Made by a program: the position numbers and the translations under genes
Assembly (NCBI GenBank): GCA_035772405.1
Contig: JAYKKM010000002.1
Location: forward strand, 235,001 to 299,000
DNA from: Chrysogorgia sp. JL179-B06
Taxonomy: Eukaryota; Cnidaria; Anthozoa; Scleralcyonacea; Chrysogorgiidae
Direction of reading: 5' to 3'
Length of the DNA stretch: 64,000 bases
The notes under the pieces: generated by a model
What the model was told of the DNA's origin: nothing
What the model saw: only the letters and a program-made list of their open reading frames with translations
The model's database searches: none
In this document: positions 18,955-31,386 of the stretch, piece after piece
How the letters are laid out: each line of letters opens with the position of its first letter
Numbering within the stretch: position 1 is the first letter of the stretch

Positions 18955-21521
18955 GTATGTATTAAATTTAATAAAAAATGCGTGTACACAATAACCGCTG
19001 CTTCGGTCGCATGCCCTCTATACATAGAATTTGCGCGAGCTCTCCACTCGTTGAAACATGTTCAACGACATTTTCACCAAGTTATGCTTTCTCTAACGAA
19101 ATGGCACCCGCTCTTTTTCTAGTCTATTTCAAGAGCTATATTTTTGTGACTACCGCAGACTGACAGGTCAGCGGTAGCAACACTGTTGGCGAAATCTTGC
19201 TTGAGGTCTTGAGGATCTTCGACCTCATTACGTCATACTCGACCAGCTATCGTGACATGTCGATAAGATCGCTAGGTATTCCAGAAATAAATATAAAGCA
19301 ACAACAAGCTTACAAGCGCCAAAATCGGTCGACATTGTAATACTACAACATGCAAAGGAAGAGCAAAGAAGCAAAGTAAGCGTATTGCATATTTTTATCT
19401 AAATTTTATCTGTCTTATTGGTGTTTACACTAGAACCAGCGAAGTGTGTGCTTTAAGTTAACTATTTATGGTGTTAATTAAACGCTATGACTTAAGCTTC
19501 GTTTAATCATTTGGTAGTGTCTGTATATACCATAAGCGGAATACACAGCACAATTTATTGAATGGATTGTTTATATATTATTTTTCATAGAACACAAATT
19601 TATCTTCATTGATTTCATATCAAGTTACAAGTCTAGTGTCTGTTTTATTTCCGATGACTTGTTTTAGTATCTTAATATTTTAGATCTGACGCATCTGGAA
19701 ATTGTTTATATACTGTAGCTCTGTTTCCTTAGCAGCGGTAGGAGATAATTCTCTTGTTGAGGAAGTCTGAGGGTTATAAACCTTTTCCAAATTTTCTTGT
19801 TTATATGTTGAGTGAGGTAGACATTTATAATTTCTATTTAGTTGTATATTGGTGTGAGTTTATCGTTTCTCTTTGCCATTGATTTTATGCCAGGATCTAT
19901 GCTTTGGGGGGGGGGAGGGCGAAAATATTCAAGGCGCTAGTTTTATAGGAGGTGCGCGGCATGCTCCCCCGGGATTGGATTTCTGAGGTGATTTTTTAAA
20001 AGTAATCTGATGCCCATCAATCGCAAAATTTTGTTATTACTGAATCAGAACATGGCACAATTCAAGATTCATTGATAAACAACTCTAAATCGAAACGTTT
20101 CATAGAATCATAGAACTTTTTAATAAGTACAGAATATTTTAATCAATTAATTTTTCCATTGAGGAAATTTTGTTTCTTGTTTTGGGTGACTCCTAGTCTC
20201 CTATAACGCAAAGACAAAGATTGAAAGATACAAAATATCCCCTATTCCGGCTCTTCATAGCAATGGATATGTTCAATAACGCTGTAATGATCACACATTT
20301 GGTGATTAAAATCAAGCTCTTCCAATAAATCAGCTTCCACAGACATCAGCATAAGACTTTCAAGTCTTGAAAGAGCAGGAGCTAACGCATTTTACATAAT
20401 TACATAACAGATGAGTCAGTCACATGGTGCTAGAACATTGATACTTTGTTACGTTTAGCCGCTGACCAACACATTTTGAATTGTTTGAAGTCTATGTCGT
20501 CGGATGCCCTTGCCTTAAATTTCCGCCTATGCTAAAGACCACGCGAATTATGAGATACCTGCGAGTTGCTCATCAATGTGTTTTTGCAATTTGATCATTG
20601 GATTTGACTCGATGCTCAGAACATCTCCTCCCCCCCTCAAATTTATCTGGACTTTTCACGAGAACGGTCTTGGGGTCATTGGGGGCGTGCCCCCCCCCCC
20701 CCCCACCCCTCGCCCCCTGGCTACGCCACTGCAAACAGAGTCTTTATTCTTGAGACTTTCGTCGTTTTCAAACATTTGTTATTTTTTTAACATATTATTT
20801 TTTCAACCGCTTCCCATTTGAGTTGAGCCTGCGAGCTATTCGCGAGCAATTTCCGAATCGTACCGAGCGATTTTCGAAGTTGATGAAGGCCCAAATCAAA
20901 TTGCCAGCGTTTGAAAACTCTATGATAGGTAGCTTTCTTGTATATTCAACATTTTACTAGTTACTACGCCACACATAGACTATTTTAAAGCCCCAATGGT
21001 TGGAATCTCAGAATTTCCTGCCATTATCCTGGTAATTCATTATATTTCCTGCCAATTTCCTTCCAAAAAGGATTTCCTGCCATTTTTCCTGCCAGAGCCC
21101 AATATTTCCTTTTGCCAGGAAATGTCCTGGCAAGTGGAAGCTATGCCCAAAACAACAAAGGTCCTAAACTCCCGGCTGGCGAGTTTTCTAAGCTTATCTC
21201 CCCGGCCCTATTTTCTCCGTTCGTAACCCCCAGCACATCCACTCCCCTACTTGGGGTCCTAAATTAGTAGACTAGTGAGAGACACTATGAATGTGGGACT
21301 AGTAATTGACAGTTACACGTATGCGCTTACAATGCTATTAAAACGCCAATAATTTATTGCTTACAACGTGAGGAACGGGTACAGCAACATGTAACACCAA
21401 AAACGTCCACTGGGCGGATCGTGCTCGGGTTGTTCATAGTCGGGAATAGCGTTTAAGGTATGGTCACCAACATAGTTACTGTTGGCATTATTCGTAAATA
21501 CCTTATCTTTTTTTTCTCTAG
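18955..21521. other. thioester-gene intron, mostly unassigned
   Basis: No exon was recognised. A G-rich run (19904-19917), a poly-C run (20689-20704) and the word CTGGCTACGCCACTG (20719-20733) occur. That word matches the end of a transposon family I recall as widespread in invertebrates, so 20640-20735 is probably a small insertion remnant. Confidence 0.4.
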
Positions 21522-21716
21522 CTCAAGGTCATTCGTAAAGATGGCACACCAGTAACTGGAGCTGTAGTGGAGTTATATGTCGAATACAGTTATCAGGGAA
21601 AATATAGATGGCATAAGCCAACTGCTACTATTTATAAGAAGAAGATAATAGCAAAAAGTGGTGTATTTATTGAAATAGTGAATGCGCCCCCGAATGCAAG
21701 GACATTGGAATTAAAG
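21522..21716 (+). CDS. thioester protein exon: MG4
   Basis: The acceptor TTTTTTTTCTCTAG and donor TTAAAG|GTAAAT bound 195 bp (65 codons, phase 0 at both ends). It reads LKVIRKDGTPVTGAVVELYV, YRWHKP, KSGVFIEIVNAPPNARTLEL. The strings V..DG.PV.GA.V and G...I.I.NAP.NA..L.L are the usual MG4 pattern. It follows the previous exon without gap or frame change. Confidence 0.93.
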
Positions 21717-23726
21717 GTAAATAACGACATTGAGCAAGGTGTCTTTATGAGATCTTGTATTCCATGAGTGCGAGTTCAAGTTAATTGCGAGTTAACCTCG
21801 AGTTGACTTAGATTTACTGGGTAAACCAACACACTGTCGACCCAACGGTTTCAGACATTACTAGAACACCGTTATTTTGATGATAATTGTCAAACAACAC
21901 CAATATCCCCAACATAACACCAATCCTAACCCTAACCTCCCGTATTCAGTGTGTTCCTAATCTTATAGCCCCCGGACGGAACTCTAACTCATAAATTCCC
22001 TGACTTTATAGATAACAAGATCGGGTTTTCATTATTCAGAGTAATAACGAAAGTTGTTTTTCGATCTTTCAATGTTATTTTTCATTCAAGAAAAATGTTA
22101 ATACGAGAGTATACACAATATAAGAAAACGGCTCTTTCTCGACCGAAATCCAGATCCAAATACTACCCATAACACAAGTTATTTACCGAGACTGTGGAAT
22201 AGACCCGCAGTGAGGGCAATTCGATGAAATATAAACCTGAGGGATGATATTTCGACGAATTCACCGAGCGGAGGGTCTATCAATTATATATTATACCGAA
22301 ACAATATTGTTACACTTTTATGACCTAAAGGAATCGCATGCAAAGTCTTGTCCAGCTTAGAGCATAGTTATGACATTATTTTAGTAGATTTATCCGGTAA
22401 ATACGTACCTAAAATGAACAGGTTTTGTGTTGGTTATATGGAACAAAGGTGGTCAGGGTTAGGAAGACACTTAAGGCGGGGGGTTGGGGTTAGGACATTG
22501 GTTTCTTTGTGGTTGATTCTATTGTTGCTGCCTCCCCTCAACTGGGTTTTCTGTGCCTAACTCGTGCTCAGTCTCTTTGCCGAGCTACAGTATGTATAGC
22601 CGACGAATATTTCGATTTGTTCGAGTTTGAGTTTGTCTGGACGCACTTTCCGGGGGGCACGGGGAGCACTTACGAGGGAAACTAGGGAAAACTGCGTATG
22701 TTCTATTTGCACGCTGTCTTCGGTAAGAATAACCAGTTATTTATTTACTGGGAATCGAATAGTTGACACTAAAATCGACTCCGCTGTCTGTTTTCGCTTG
22801 CTTATGAACTGCCGAAATTCGAGAGTATTTGAGAGCCTGTGGACAAGAATCCCGATTACCCGATATTTCGATAACAAACGCAATCGCTGTATGTTTCTTA
22901 TTTGTATCGTCCTTAATCGACGGCTTCAGTACTTTACCAGGAGTAATCAAGGATTAATATATGTAAGTGCATTCGACGCATGTGGACCAGCAAATGGTGA
23001 ATGAAGATTGGTTTACAAACATAAAATTATGCTGTAACGAATTATGAAAATACAGCGTCTAAATTGAAGGTTAACATCAATGTTTTTATACAACGGTAAT
23101 CCCGCATTTCCCATTCGTTAGTTCGATTTGAAATATGACCGCTCGACCGCTAGATGAGTCAGCCGCAAATATTACAAACGTGAAGTTCGATTTGGCAAAC
23201 GTGTCGCTTGAATGGAAAATTTATAGTCGCGAGGCTTGCTCGTTTCAAGTAAATGTTGTTCGAATTAGATGTATGGCCTTCAAATGGTCACATTGAATTT
23301 TGACATTATATAAAACGCGCAATATGATTACCGTATGTTATTTTAATATTACAAAAGCTAAGCTATATGATCGCCTTTATACGTGGTTTATATTCTACAT
23401 TCTATTTATTTGATCCTCCATGCTATAGAAAATTTCTAGCATCATTCTGCTGGCCTAATCCTGAACACTTCTACAGGCAACCCGCAACCTCGTATCCACT
23501 TCCCCTGTGTCAATTGCGAGGCAGTATTTCACTTCTGATAAGAACTCCTATAGTAATATTGTTTTAATTAACCAATCATAAAACTAGGAAGGTGGCCACC
23601 CGATTTATCACTCTTATACATGAAGCTAGAAGCCAAATTGATAGCGGATCCCAGGGGATCCGATTTATGTCGTTATCCGAGAAAATACCTCACAAATACT
23701 CACACCAGAAATATCGTGCCAGTCAG
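21717..23726. other. intron with one palindromic repeat
   Basis: 22195-22290 is a diverged copy of the 2335-2455 palindrome (TTCGATGAAATAT...GAGGGATGATATTTCGACGAATTC, AGACCC.../GGGTCTA ends). A 125-codon frame at 22627-23004 has no motif I recognise and is not supported. Confidence 0.45.
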
Positions 23727-23937
23727 TCAGTTCCTAAATTCTACTAAAAATACTTCCCCACCAATCGCAAAAGCGCATTGTGTACGTATCTCTCCAGTCA
23801 CAGCTCGCGTATCGTTGCTATTGCTGCTTGTGCAATCAGAACTCCCCGATCCCGAACAATCGGTTACTCGAGAAGCGCACTTGTGACAAAAAAGGGCTCC
23901 TTCGACGATCTTTGCAGCGCAATTCGAACAAAACATG
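23727..23937 (-). CDS. isolated zinc-ribbon exon, antisense to the thioester gene
   Basis: A minus-strand ATG at 23935-23937 opens MFCSNCAAKIVEGALFCHKC, a two-CxxC zinc ribbon, then a Ser/Asn-rich linker. This resembles the start of the zinc-ribbon/HECT protein at 11592. No further exon of such a gene was found downstream on the minus strand, so it is a stray first exon, a retained fragment or the start of a short gene. The frame's earlier start near 24032 adds no recognisable sequence. Confidence 0.55.
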
Positions 23938-24061
23938 ATGAATAATTCAACAGTAGAATCGAAAATATCCAACGAGTTGTTTACGTTTGCGAGCCTCAAC
24001 AAAATCGGCAATTTACAAAACCCGCTGACCACGGCTCGCTAGTGACGTCTGCGCGCGCACG

Positions 24062-24530
24062 GTTTCAGTTTCTTTTATGTGTGTTCTTTTTTTATTTATG
24101 TGTGTCCTTTTTTTATTTATGTGTGTCCTTTTTTATTTATGTGTGTCCTTTTTTATTTATGTGTTCTATTTTTATTTATGTGTGTTCTTTTTTTATTTAT
24201 GTGTGTTCTTTTTTTATTTATGTGTGTTCTTTTTTTATTTATGTGTGTTCTATTTTTATTTATGTGTGTTCTTTTTTATTTATGTGTGTTCTTTTTTATT
24301 TATGTGTGTTCTTTTTTTGTTTATGTGTGTTCTATTTTTATTTATGTGTGTTCTTTTTTATTTATGTGTGTTCTTTTTTATTTATATGCGTTCTTTTTTA
24401 TTTTTGTGCGTGTTTTTGTAATATGTGTTTGCTCTGGTTTTTATTTATGTGCGAGTATTTTTTTTATGTGTGTGTTATTTTTTATTTGTGTTTTTTTTTT
24501 ATATGTGTGTGTGCTTTTTTATTTATGTGG
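24062..24530. repeat. minisatellite, unit near TTTATTTATGTGTGTTCTTT
   Basis: About 25 tandem copies of a 17-19-bp unit, decaying toward the right end. The CVLFYLCVFF-type frames come from it. Confidence 0.92.
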
Positions 24531-24892
24531 TGTCCCTTGTGAGCCACCGTATAGTTCAATCTACAGACACGTGTTTCATCAGTGTAACTTGGAACAATCT
24601 GGATGAGTGTAACCAGATACATCATACACCTGTAATCGTCAGTGACAACCGCATGTGTGGGACAGCACCGGCGATCAGCATATCCAGATAGCGTGAAGAG
24701 CGCTCAAGCCGCCACAATTGCATTATCGCTAATGGACACCCATATTTACTTTACAGAGTGCTCAACAACACCGAATCGAAGGAGCGTACATAGTTATATA
24801 GTTATATTATATAAGCCCTATTTATTTTATTTCATCTCGATTTACTCTGACGAAGGGCTCCGCTCGATAAGTATATATATATATATATATGT

Positions 24893-25537
24893 ATGAACTT
24901 TCAGACAAACGTAGCCTATACATTTCTCCGTCTTCTCGACAAACATTTCCCTAAGAACCACAAGCTCCATAAAATTTTCAACCGGAACAATGTTAAAGTC
25001 AGCTACAGCTGCATGCCTAATGTATCGAGCATTGTGAATTCTCACAACCAGAAGATTCTAACAGCCAGTAAAGAAGCAAACCAAACCCGGAAATGTAACT
25101 GCAAAGTTAAGGAGAAATGCCCCCTCCAAGATGAATGCCTCAGCCAATTCCTAGTATACCGAGCGCAAGTTACTAACGACAAGGACGACAACAACTCAAA
25201 CTACATAGGACTCACAGAACACTCTTTTAAAGACCGACTCTACAAACATCGAAACTCACTACGCTACCGAAACAAAATCAACGCAACAGAGCTTTCAAAG
25301 CACATCTGGAACCTGCGAGACAACGCCACCAACACGGAAATAAAGTGGTCAATCCTGGACAGAGCGCCTGCCTTCAAAAACGGCTCCAAAAGATGCGAAC
25401 TCTGCCTAGCTGAAAAATATCACATTACTTTTCAGAAACTCAACCTCCTGAACAAAAGAAACGAAATCTTATCAAACTGTCGCCATTTTAATAATCACTT
25501 ATTGTGTAACTTCAAGGCAATACCGCCTGACAATTAA
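24893..25537 (+). CDS. PLE-B GIY-YIG endonuclease domain (5'-truncated ORF)
   Basis: An intact frame without RT. It starts NVAYTFLRLLDKHFPKNHKL, then VSYSCMPNVSSIVNSHN (the linker found before GIY-YIG in one cnidarian PLE family), a Cys block CNCKVKEKCPLQDEC, VYRAQV, then NYIGLTEHSFKDRLYKH (GIY-YIG core with Arg and His), ELSKHIWNL and a final Cys pair (RCELC). The missing RT indicates 5' truncation on insertion. The nominal start at 24893 is simply where coding sequence meets the insertion edge. Confidence 0.85.
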   Translation: MNFQTNVAYTFLRLLDKHFPKNHKLHKIFNRNNVKVSYSCMPNVSSIVNSHNQKILTASKEANQTRKCNCKVKEKCPLQDECLSQFLVYRAQVTNDKDDNNSNYIGLTEHSFKDRLYKHRNSLRYRNKINATELSKHIWNLRDNATNTEIKWSILDRAPAFKNGSKRCELCLAEKYHITFQKLNLLNKRNEILSNCRHFNNHLLCNFKAIPPDN

Positions 25538-25586
25538 CACTTCCGCCTCACAAGTATATTTATTCAGTGACACGTTATAGTCCATC

Positions 25587-25631
25587 AGTCGTCTGATGAT
25601 TGCGTTAAGCATGAAACACCGTGTAATGACT
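25587..25631 (+). ncRNA. hammerhead ribozyme (type I, minimal) of PLE-B
   Basis: All hammerhead parts are present in order. Stem I is AGTCGT (25587-25592) with ATGACT (25626-25631), six pairs including one G-U. Then CTGATGA (25593-25599), stem II TGC/GCA (25601-25603/25609-25611) with loop GTTAA, GAAA (25613-25616), stem III ACA/TGT (25616-25618/25622-25624) with loop CCG. The self-cleavage site follows A25625 (UA). It lies 50 bp after the GIY-YIG stop codon, where PLE terminal repeats are known to carry hammerheads with very short stem III. Confidence 0.82.
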
Positions 25632-25843
25632 AGATGTTTTAGATGATTTTAAATATAGCACTATATCATGCTCTACACGGCGACAACCTTGTATTGAACA
25701 ATCTACTCAATTCGAAACGTCAGTATCTCGTCACTAAATTCTTGGCAGTTTACCACCTTTTCACTTTGCTATATATTCAAAACACTGTCTACGCAGCACT
25801 CTACTTTTTTACTACTCTCGGATATTCTATATACCGCTGCGAC

Positions 25844-27540
25844 ATGCCTAACCTTAAGAAATTTCGTCAAAGTCTCCGTCACGAAATGGTAAGTTATTTG
25901 CTTCCTTTTTTACCGTCGATCAGTAATCATGCTCTACGTTTGTTTGACCTTATTTTATCTAAAACCCGTTTTTCCAGTCACATTACTTTTATTAGTCGTT
26001 GTTTATATCGGGGGGTCATTCCCTACGGTTTTAGATCCTCTTTTGATTTATTGTCTTTTAATCTCCCCGCTATCGATCGTCGTTATAACCCATCACATAT
26101 CAGCGGCTTGTTCGAGTCATTCCCGTCGTTTGATGCGTATCACTATTAAATCTATGTCCAGTAATTTACAACATACTGGTGACGACATCTCGGGATGTAA
26201 GTCCTCTCTCTCCCAGGTCTGCCCACCTATTTTGTTTACCGCTATCGTTCAACAAATTCGCATGCTAAATTCCAAACTCTTCGTTTTTCTTAAAGACGTT
26301 AAGGCGTCCAAATTGGCCAAATTACTGGGTCCTTCTCCGAATCCCTCCCAAAGCACTACATGTAGTTCCTCTAACGAAGTCACTCGTTTAGTTTTCACTA
26401 TTCCCTCTGATTTGCCATTATCTGACCCCAAGAGATCTGTTCTTGCGAAAGGTCTCAAGTTTGTTCCCAACTCCGGGCCCATCGATCTATTTTCAGTTAA
26501 AGAGGATACCGAATCTTTCTTCCGCCGCATGCGCCTCAAAGCCTTTTTTCATGATAAGCCCACTTTCAATAGCAATAAGGATATTTTCGAAGAACTCAAC
26601 CCCAAGAAGTCGTCTTGGTCTCCATCCGAAGGCGATTTTTCTTCCCTTGATCTTTTCGTAAGACAATGCCGCAATGACATTGACAAATTGCACCCTCCGC
26701 GCAGAAAACAAGTTCATAACCTTAACAAAGAAGAGCTTATAGCTTTGAATTCATTACGATGCCGAAATGACGTTGTCATAAAACCTGCGGACAAAGGTGG
26801 CGCTGTAGTTGTCTGGAGAGCGGACTTGTATCGACAAGAGGCTCTTCGTCAACTCAGCGACACCATCTTTTATACTAAGTTGAATTCCGATCCCAGTCAA
26901 TCTCACCAAAAATCCGTCAAAACTACCATCAAGAATTTCATCCAAGCCGGTGAATTGCCTGCCTCTACATCTAACCTGATATTAACAACCCCCAGAACGC
27001 CTGTCATATATTTCCTACCTAAAATCCATAAACCTAACAATCCTGGCAGGCCCATTGTTTCCGCTTGTAGTTGCCCCACCGAGCTCGTTTCCAGTTTTCT
27101 AGACAACGTTATGTATCCTTTGGTTAAGAAGTTGCCTTCTTATATCAAAGATACTAAACATGCCTTGCAAATTTTCGACCAGTTACGTTTCAGTAGTTCC
27201 GATAAATTTATTTTCACGATGGACGTTAGGTCCTTATACACCGTCATTCCCCATTGTGATGGCCTTGAAGCTCTGAAGTTTTTCTTTGATCAGCGCACTA
27301 ATTTAGAACCCTCCACAACCACGTTACTCCGCTTAGCAGAACTAGTGCTTACCCTTAACAATTTTTCGTTTGATGGTGAACATTATCAACAAATAAGTGG
27401 TGTTGCGATGGTCACCGAAATGGGTGCTAACCAAGCTATGCTAACTTATTTGTTGGTTATGTTGAAAAACAGATCTTTGAACAATATACACGGGTCCCTT
27501 GCCTGATTTTTTCGGCTGATTTATCGATGACTGTTTAGGA
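25844..27540 (+). pseudogene. PLE-A reverse transcriptase, frameshifted
   Basis: ATG at 25844 (MPNLKKFRQSLRHEMVSYLL) runs in one frame to about 26100. The reading then continues in another frame (HSRRLMRITIKSMS) to a stop at 27506. Landmarks are VIKPADKGGAVVVW (fingers), PVIYFLPKIHKP and GRPIVSACSCPTEL, motif A FTMDVRSLYTVIPH, and motif B GVAMVTEMGAN, which is changed from GVAMGTKMGPN. Motif C FIDD lies at 27520-27534 but out of frame and behind a TGA that replaces the AGA (Arg) seen at 7709. These lesions mean no functional RT. Confidence 0.88.
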
Positions 27541-27785
27541 ACATCGTTGTGTTCACGTGTCCTTTTAGAGCAGTTCATCAACTTTGTTGATTTCGTCCTG
27601 CTCTGAAGTTCACGTGGGAAATCAGCGAGACCTCTGTGTCGTTCCTTGATATTTTAATTTCGATTAATGGTGATTCGCTGAAAACGTCGGTCTCGTACAA
27701 GCCTACTGACTCCCATAGTTATCTTCTATTTTCATCCTCTCATCCCAACCACACTAATTAGCAATCCATCCCTTACTCTCAATTC

Positions 27786-28583
27786 TTGCGTCTTCGCCGC
27801 TTATGTAGCGACGACCAAGATTTTCAAGCCAAATCAATGGAAATGAGATCTTTTTTTGTCCAACGTGGTTACCCTACCAACCTTTTAGACCTCGCCGTTC
27901 AGAAAGCTTTTCTCGTCCCCCGTTTAGACGCCCTTGAACCATCTTTGGAACGAGTTTCAAACAATAAAATTCCTTTAGTTCTAACATTTCATCCTTTCAA
28001 TTTTAAAGTTAAAAATATTATTAATCGGAATTTTCACATTTTACAAAATGATCCTGAGACGTCAGCCATTTTCACCGACAACCCTTTGGTATCTTTTCGC
28101 CGTAATAAAAACATTCGTGACTCCTTAGTACATAGTGCCCTTAAACAAAATACCTCGGCACCAGCGGGAACATTTTCTTGCGGCCGTTCCCGCTGTAACA
28201 CATGCCCTTTTCTCAATCCCACTACAGTTATTACTGCCCCCAAATTCGACCACACTAGCCGTCATGCTTTTTCATGCACGTCCAGCAACATAATTTATTG
28301 CATTTCTTGCGATAAATGCCCTAAAATCTACATCGGTGAAACTGGGTGACGCCTTTCAGACAGGTTTGCTGAACATCTTCGTTCCGTGAGGATCAATGAT
28401 GGTGACAAACCTGTAGCCCGCCATTTCAACAGCTCCAACCATTTGGTTTCAGACATGAAAGTCTGTGCCATCCTTCCCATCTCCGGTGGCAACGATAACC
28501 GCAAGCGGCAAGAGAAGCGTCTCATTTTTAAACTTGGCACCACACATCCTCTTGGTCTTAACGAACGTTTTTCTTTTATTTAA
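27786..28583 (+). pseudogene. PLE-A GIY-YIG endonuclease with a premature stop
   Basis: The frame from 27786 runs through LVLTFHPFNFKVKNIINRNF, CGRSRCNTCPF and YCISCDKCPK to IYIGETG, where CGA has become TGA (stop at 28347-28349). The domain resumes in frame to 28583 (VARHFNSSNH, KRQEKRLIF). The copy at 8139 has Arg at that point, so this is a single nonsense change just after the catalytic Tyr motif. Confidence 0.85.
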
Positions 28584-28869
28584 TATCCTACAAGTTTTTT
28601 GCTATTTTACTACTTTTTTTTATTATTAGCTTATGCATTTCAAGTTTTGTTTCTTACTGCTTTAATATCGCCTAATCCCCTTAATATTGGACCTGTCATT
28701 TCTCCCTCCCCCTCTGATCGACTGTAAAAATAGCAAATGATTTAACTTTTCGCATCTCATTAAATATTACTTTGTTTATCTCCCGTGCATTTGATTGGCT
28801 ACTTTCTACCTGTGACACCCTTTTGGCATATATATAAGCCCTATTTATTTTATTTCATCTCGTCTTACT

Positions 28870-28912
28870 CTGATGAAGGGCTCCGCTCGAAACATTAGTA
28901 TCTCGTCACTAA
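28870..28912 (+). ncRNA. hammerhead-like core in PLE-A 3' pLTR
   Basis: CTGATGA (28870-28876), GGGC/GCTC stem II and GAAA (28889-28892) are kept, but stem III is damaged (ACA where other copies have ACG facing CGT). It is probably inactive. Confidence 0.4.
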
Positions 28913-28979
28913 ATTATTGGCAGTTTACCACCTTTTCACTTTGCTATATATATTAAAAACACTGTCTACGCACCACTCT

Positions 28980-29925
<946 letters not shown>

Positions 29926-29927
29926 TT

Positions 29928-30150
29928 TATTCCGGCCGGAATTGAACACGCGATCCTGCGATGCTAGTGAGCTCTGACCACTGATCTACAGAGGCCGTTG
30001 CCGAATTGCCAAGTCACGAGTTCTGTGTATATAATGGTGGTAAAGTCGAGAGAAGAATTGGGTATATTACAAGGGCCGCGGGTTTAATTGCAGCCGGAAC
30101 GACTTGATGTTGCATTTTTCGCAACTGGTCCTGGTTTGGTCTTAAAATTT
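29928..30150. mobile_element. tRNA-Ala-like SINE fragments, inverted pair
   Basis: 29930-30003 on the minus strand is a tRNA-like head (TTCCGGC.GGAATTGAAC.CGCGA B-box side, GAGCTCTGACCACTGATCTAC A-box side). 30073-30150 on the plus strand holds the mirrored tail (CGCGGGTTTAATTGCAGCCGG, GTTGCATTTTTCGCAACTGG). It is the same family as 57170-57500. It ends 75 bp before the next exon. Confidence 0.6.
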
Positions 30151-30224
30151 CCCAACAACAGAAACTTCCCTTCATTATAAATCCTTAGAACATGTTATTT
30201 TATTGATTCACTTTTTAATTTCAG

Positions 30225-30341
30225 GCGAAAGTGAAGGTGGGTGACTCTGGAAGTGTTAGCGACTACCACACTGCTGTGACTTGGTATTCGCCGAGTTTGA
30301 GCTATGTTCAACTTGTCAAAACAAGGAAAGCTCCAACAAAG
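30225..30341 (+). CDS. thioester protein exon: MG4/MG5 junction
   Basis: The acceptor TTTTTTAATTTCAG and donor ACAAAG|GTACGA bound 117 bp (39 codons), phase 0 at both ends. It reads AKVKVGDSGSVSDYHTAV, then YSPSLSYVQL. YSPS.SY.QL is a strong signature of this position in CD109-like proteins. It continues the protein of the exon at 21522 despite the 8.5 kb intron that contains PLE-A. Confidence 0.92.
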
Positions 30342-31244
30342 GTACGAATTTAACTAATAAAAACCGAAATTCAAATCGCTTAATAGTAATAGTTTTATTA
30401 CTATAATAAGTTAATAAAATACAATGAATTTACATCAGGGTATCAACGTCCTATAGATCAGAATATTCTACCAACTCGTCAAAATCATAGACAAGATCAT
30501 ACCCGTATTGCTATACAAATATCAAGTGAAGAAATGTAATACATCGACTAACCAAAAACAATATATAATTTGGACAAAAAGAGGCTAAAATATACTAGTA
30601 TCTAAATATATTACAACAATAATTAAAAAATATTTCTTGCCAAGTTAAATAAATTACAATTTTACTACTATCTCTTATTAGTATAGAAATTGACAGGTGC
30701 ATGGCTATAGAGTTTCTCGTGCCGTGATTGGTCGAGATGGACGGCCTATTTTGTTTTAGTATCAACCAACTAGTGGTCTATTACAAATTCGTCATTCTGA
30801 TTGGCTGAGCTACTCACTGTCTATTGGTGATAGACGGTGAGTAGCGTTACCCAATCACAAACCTCCTTATGCTGGAATATTCCTATCCTGACCAATCAGA
30901 AGCCACGATATATTCACGCTGCACGGCCAAACCTGAAATCTAGTCCAAACATGGCGCCCGCTAAAATTTATATACGAGTGATGCAATCATGAAAACATTG
31001 GCCCGAAAGTAATGGAAAATTGTTCAGTTTGACATTTTCGAATAGGAAAATGAATTCGCTTATGCCTATAGAATATATCTATACCAAATGTGAAGCAAAG
31101 TAATTACAAACTCGTTTTTTGTGAGCGATTGTTTATCATGTGCCATCGAGCAACTCTACATTTTGGAAGGGAGACTTCTACAAACAAAAAGGTAAAACTA
31201 TCTGAAAATTTGGAACAATGTTAGAAAGGTTGTTTATGGTTGAT
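30342..31244. repeat. intron with a hairpin at 30811-30846
   Basis: GCTACTCAC.GTCTAT is mirrored by ATAGAC.GTGAGTAGC around TTGGTG, within a longer region (30700-30920) of CCAAT-rich, palindromic sequence. The rest is unassigned AT-rich sequence. Confidence 0.5.
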
Positions 31245-31360
31245 ACTAAAACAATTAGACAACTCGCCCTCGTTGTCTATGAGCAGATAGTCAACTCGGG
31301 CTTCGCCCTCGTTGACTATCTGCTCATAGACAACTCGTTCTCGTTGTCTAATTGTTAAAT
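31245..31360. repeat. palindromic MITE (copy of 3228-3303)
   Basis: AACAATTAGACAACTCG, GTTGTCTATGAGCAGATAGTC is mirrored by GACTATCTGCTCATAGACAAC, CGTTGTCTAATTGTT around CGGGCTTCGCCC. It is nearly perfect over about 110 bp. Confidence 0.8.
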
Positions 31361-31386
31361 AACCACCTCGTGCGAGCGTTTTAAAA

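Larger units (their letters stand above)
24868..25711 (+). mobile_element. PLE-B: 5'-truncated second Penelope-like element
   Basis: It comprises a (TA)n/TG start, a 214-codon GIY-YIG ORF, then about 170 bp of 3' sequence with a hammerhead ribozyme. It belongs to a different PLE family from PLE-A, since its endonuclease and terminal sequence differ. It is bounded by a 4-bp TCGA duplication and lies exactly between stem II and the GAAA box of the PLE-A hammerhead-like motif. Confidence 0.8.

Noticed and set aside
22627..23004. 125-codon ORF as a gene
   Set aside because: No motif, no ATG-context or splice support; the nominal start is TTG and the composition is like the surrounding intron.
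24042..24606. Membrane-protein-like frames full of FYLCVFF
   Set aside because: Translation of the TTTATTTATGTGTGTTC minisatellite; hydrophobicity comes from T-richness.
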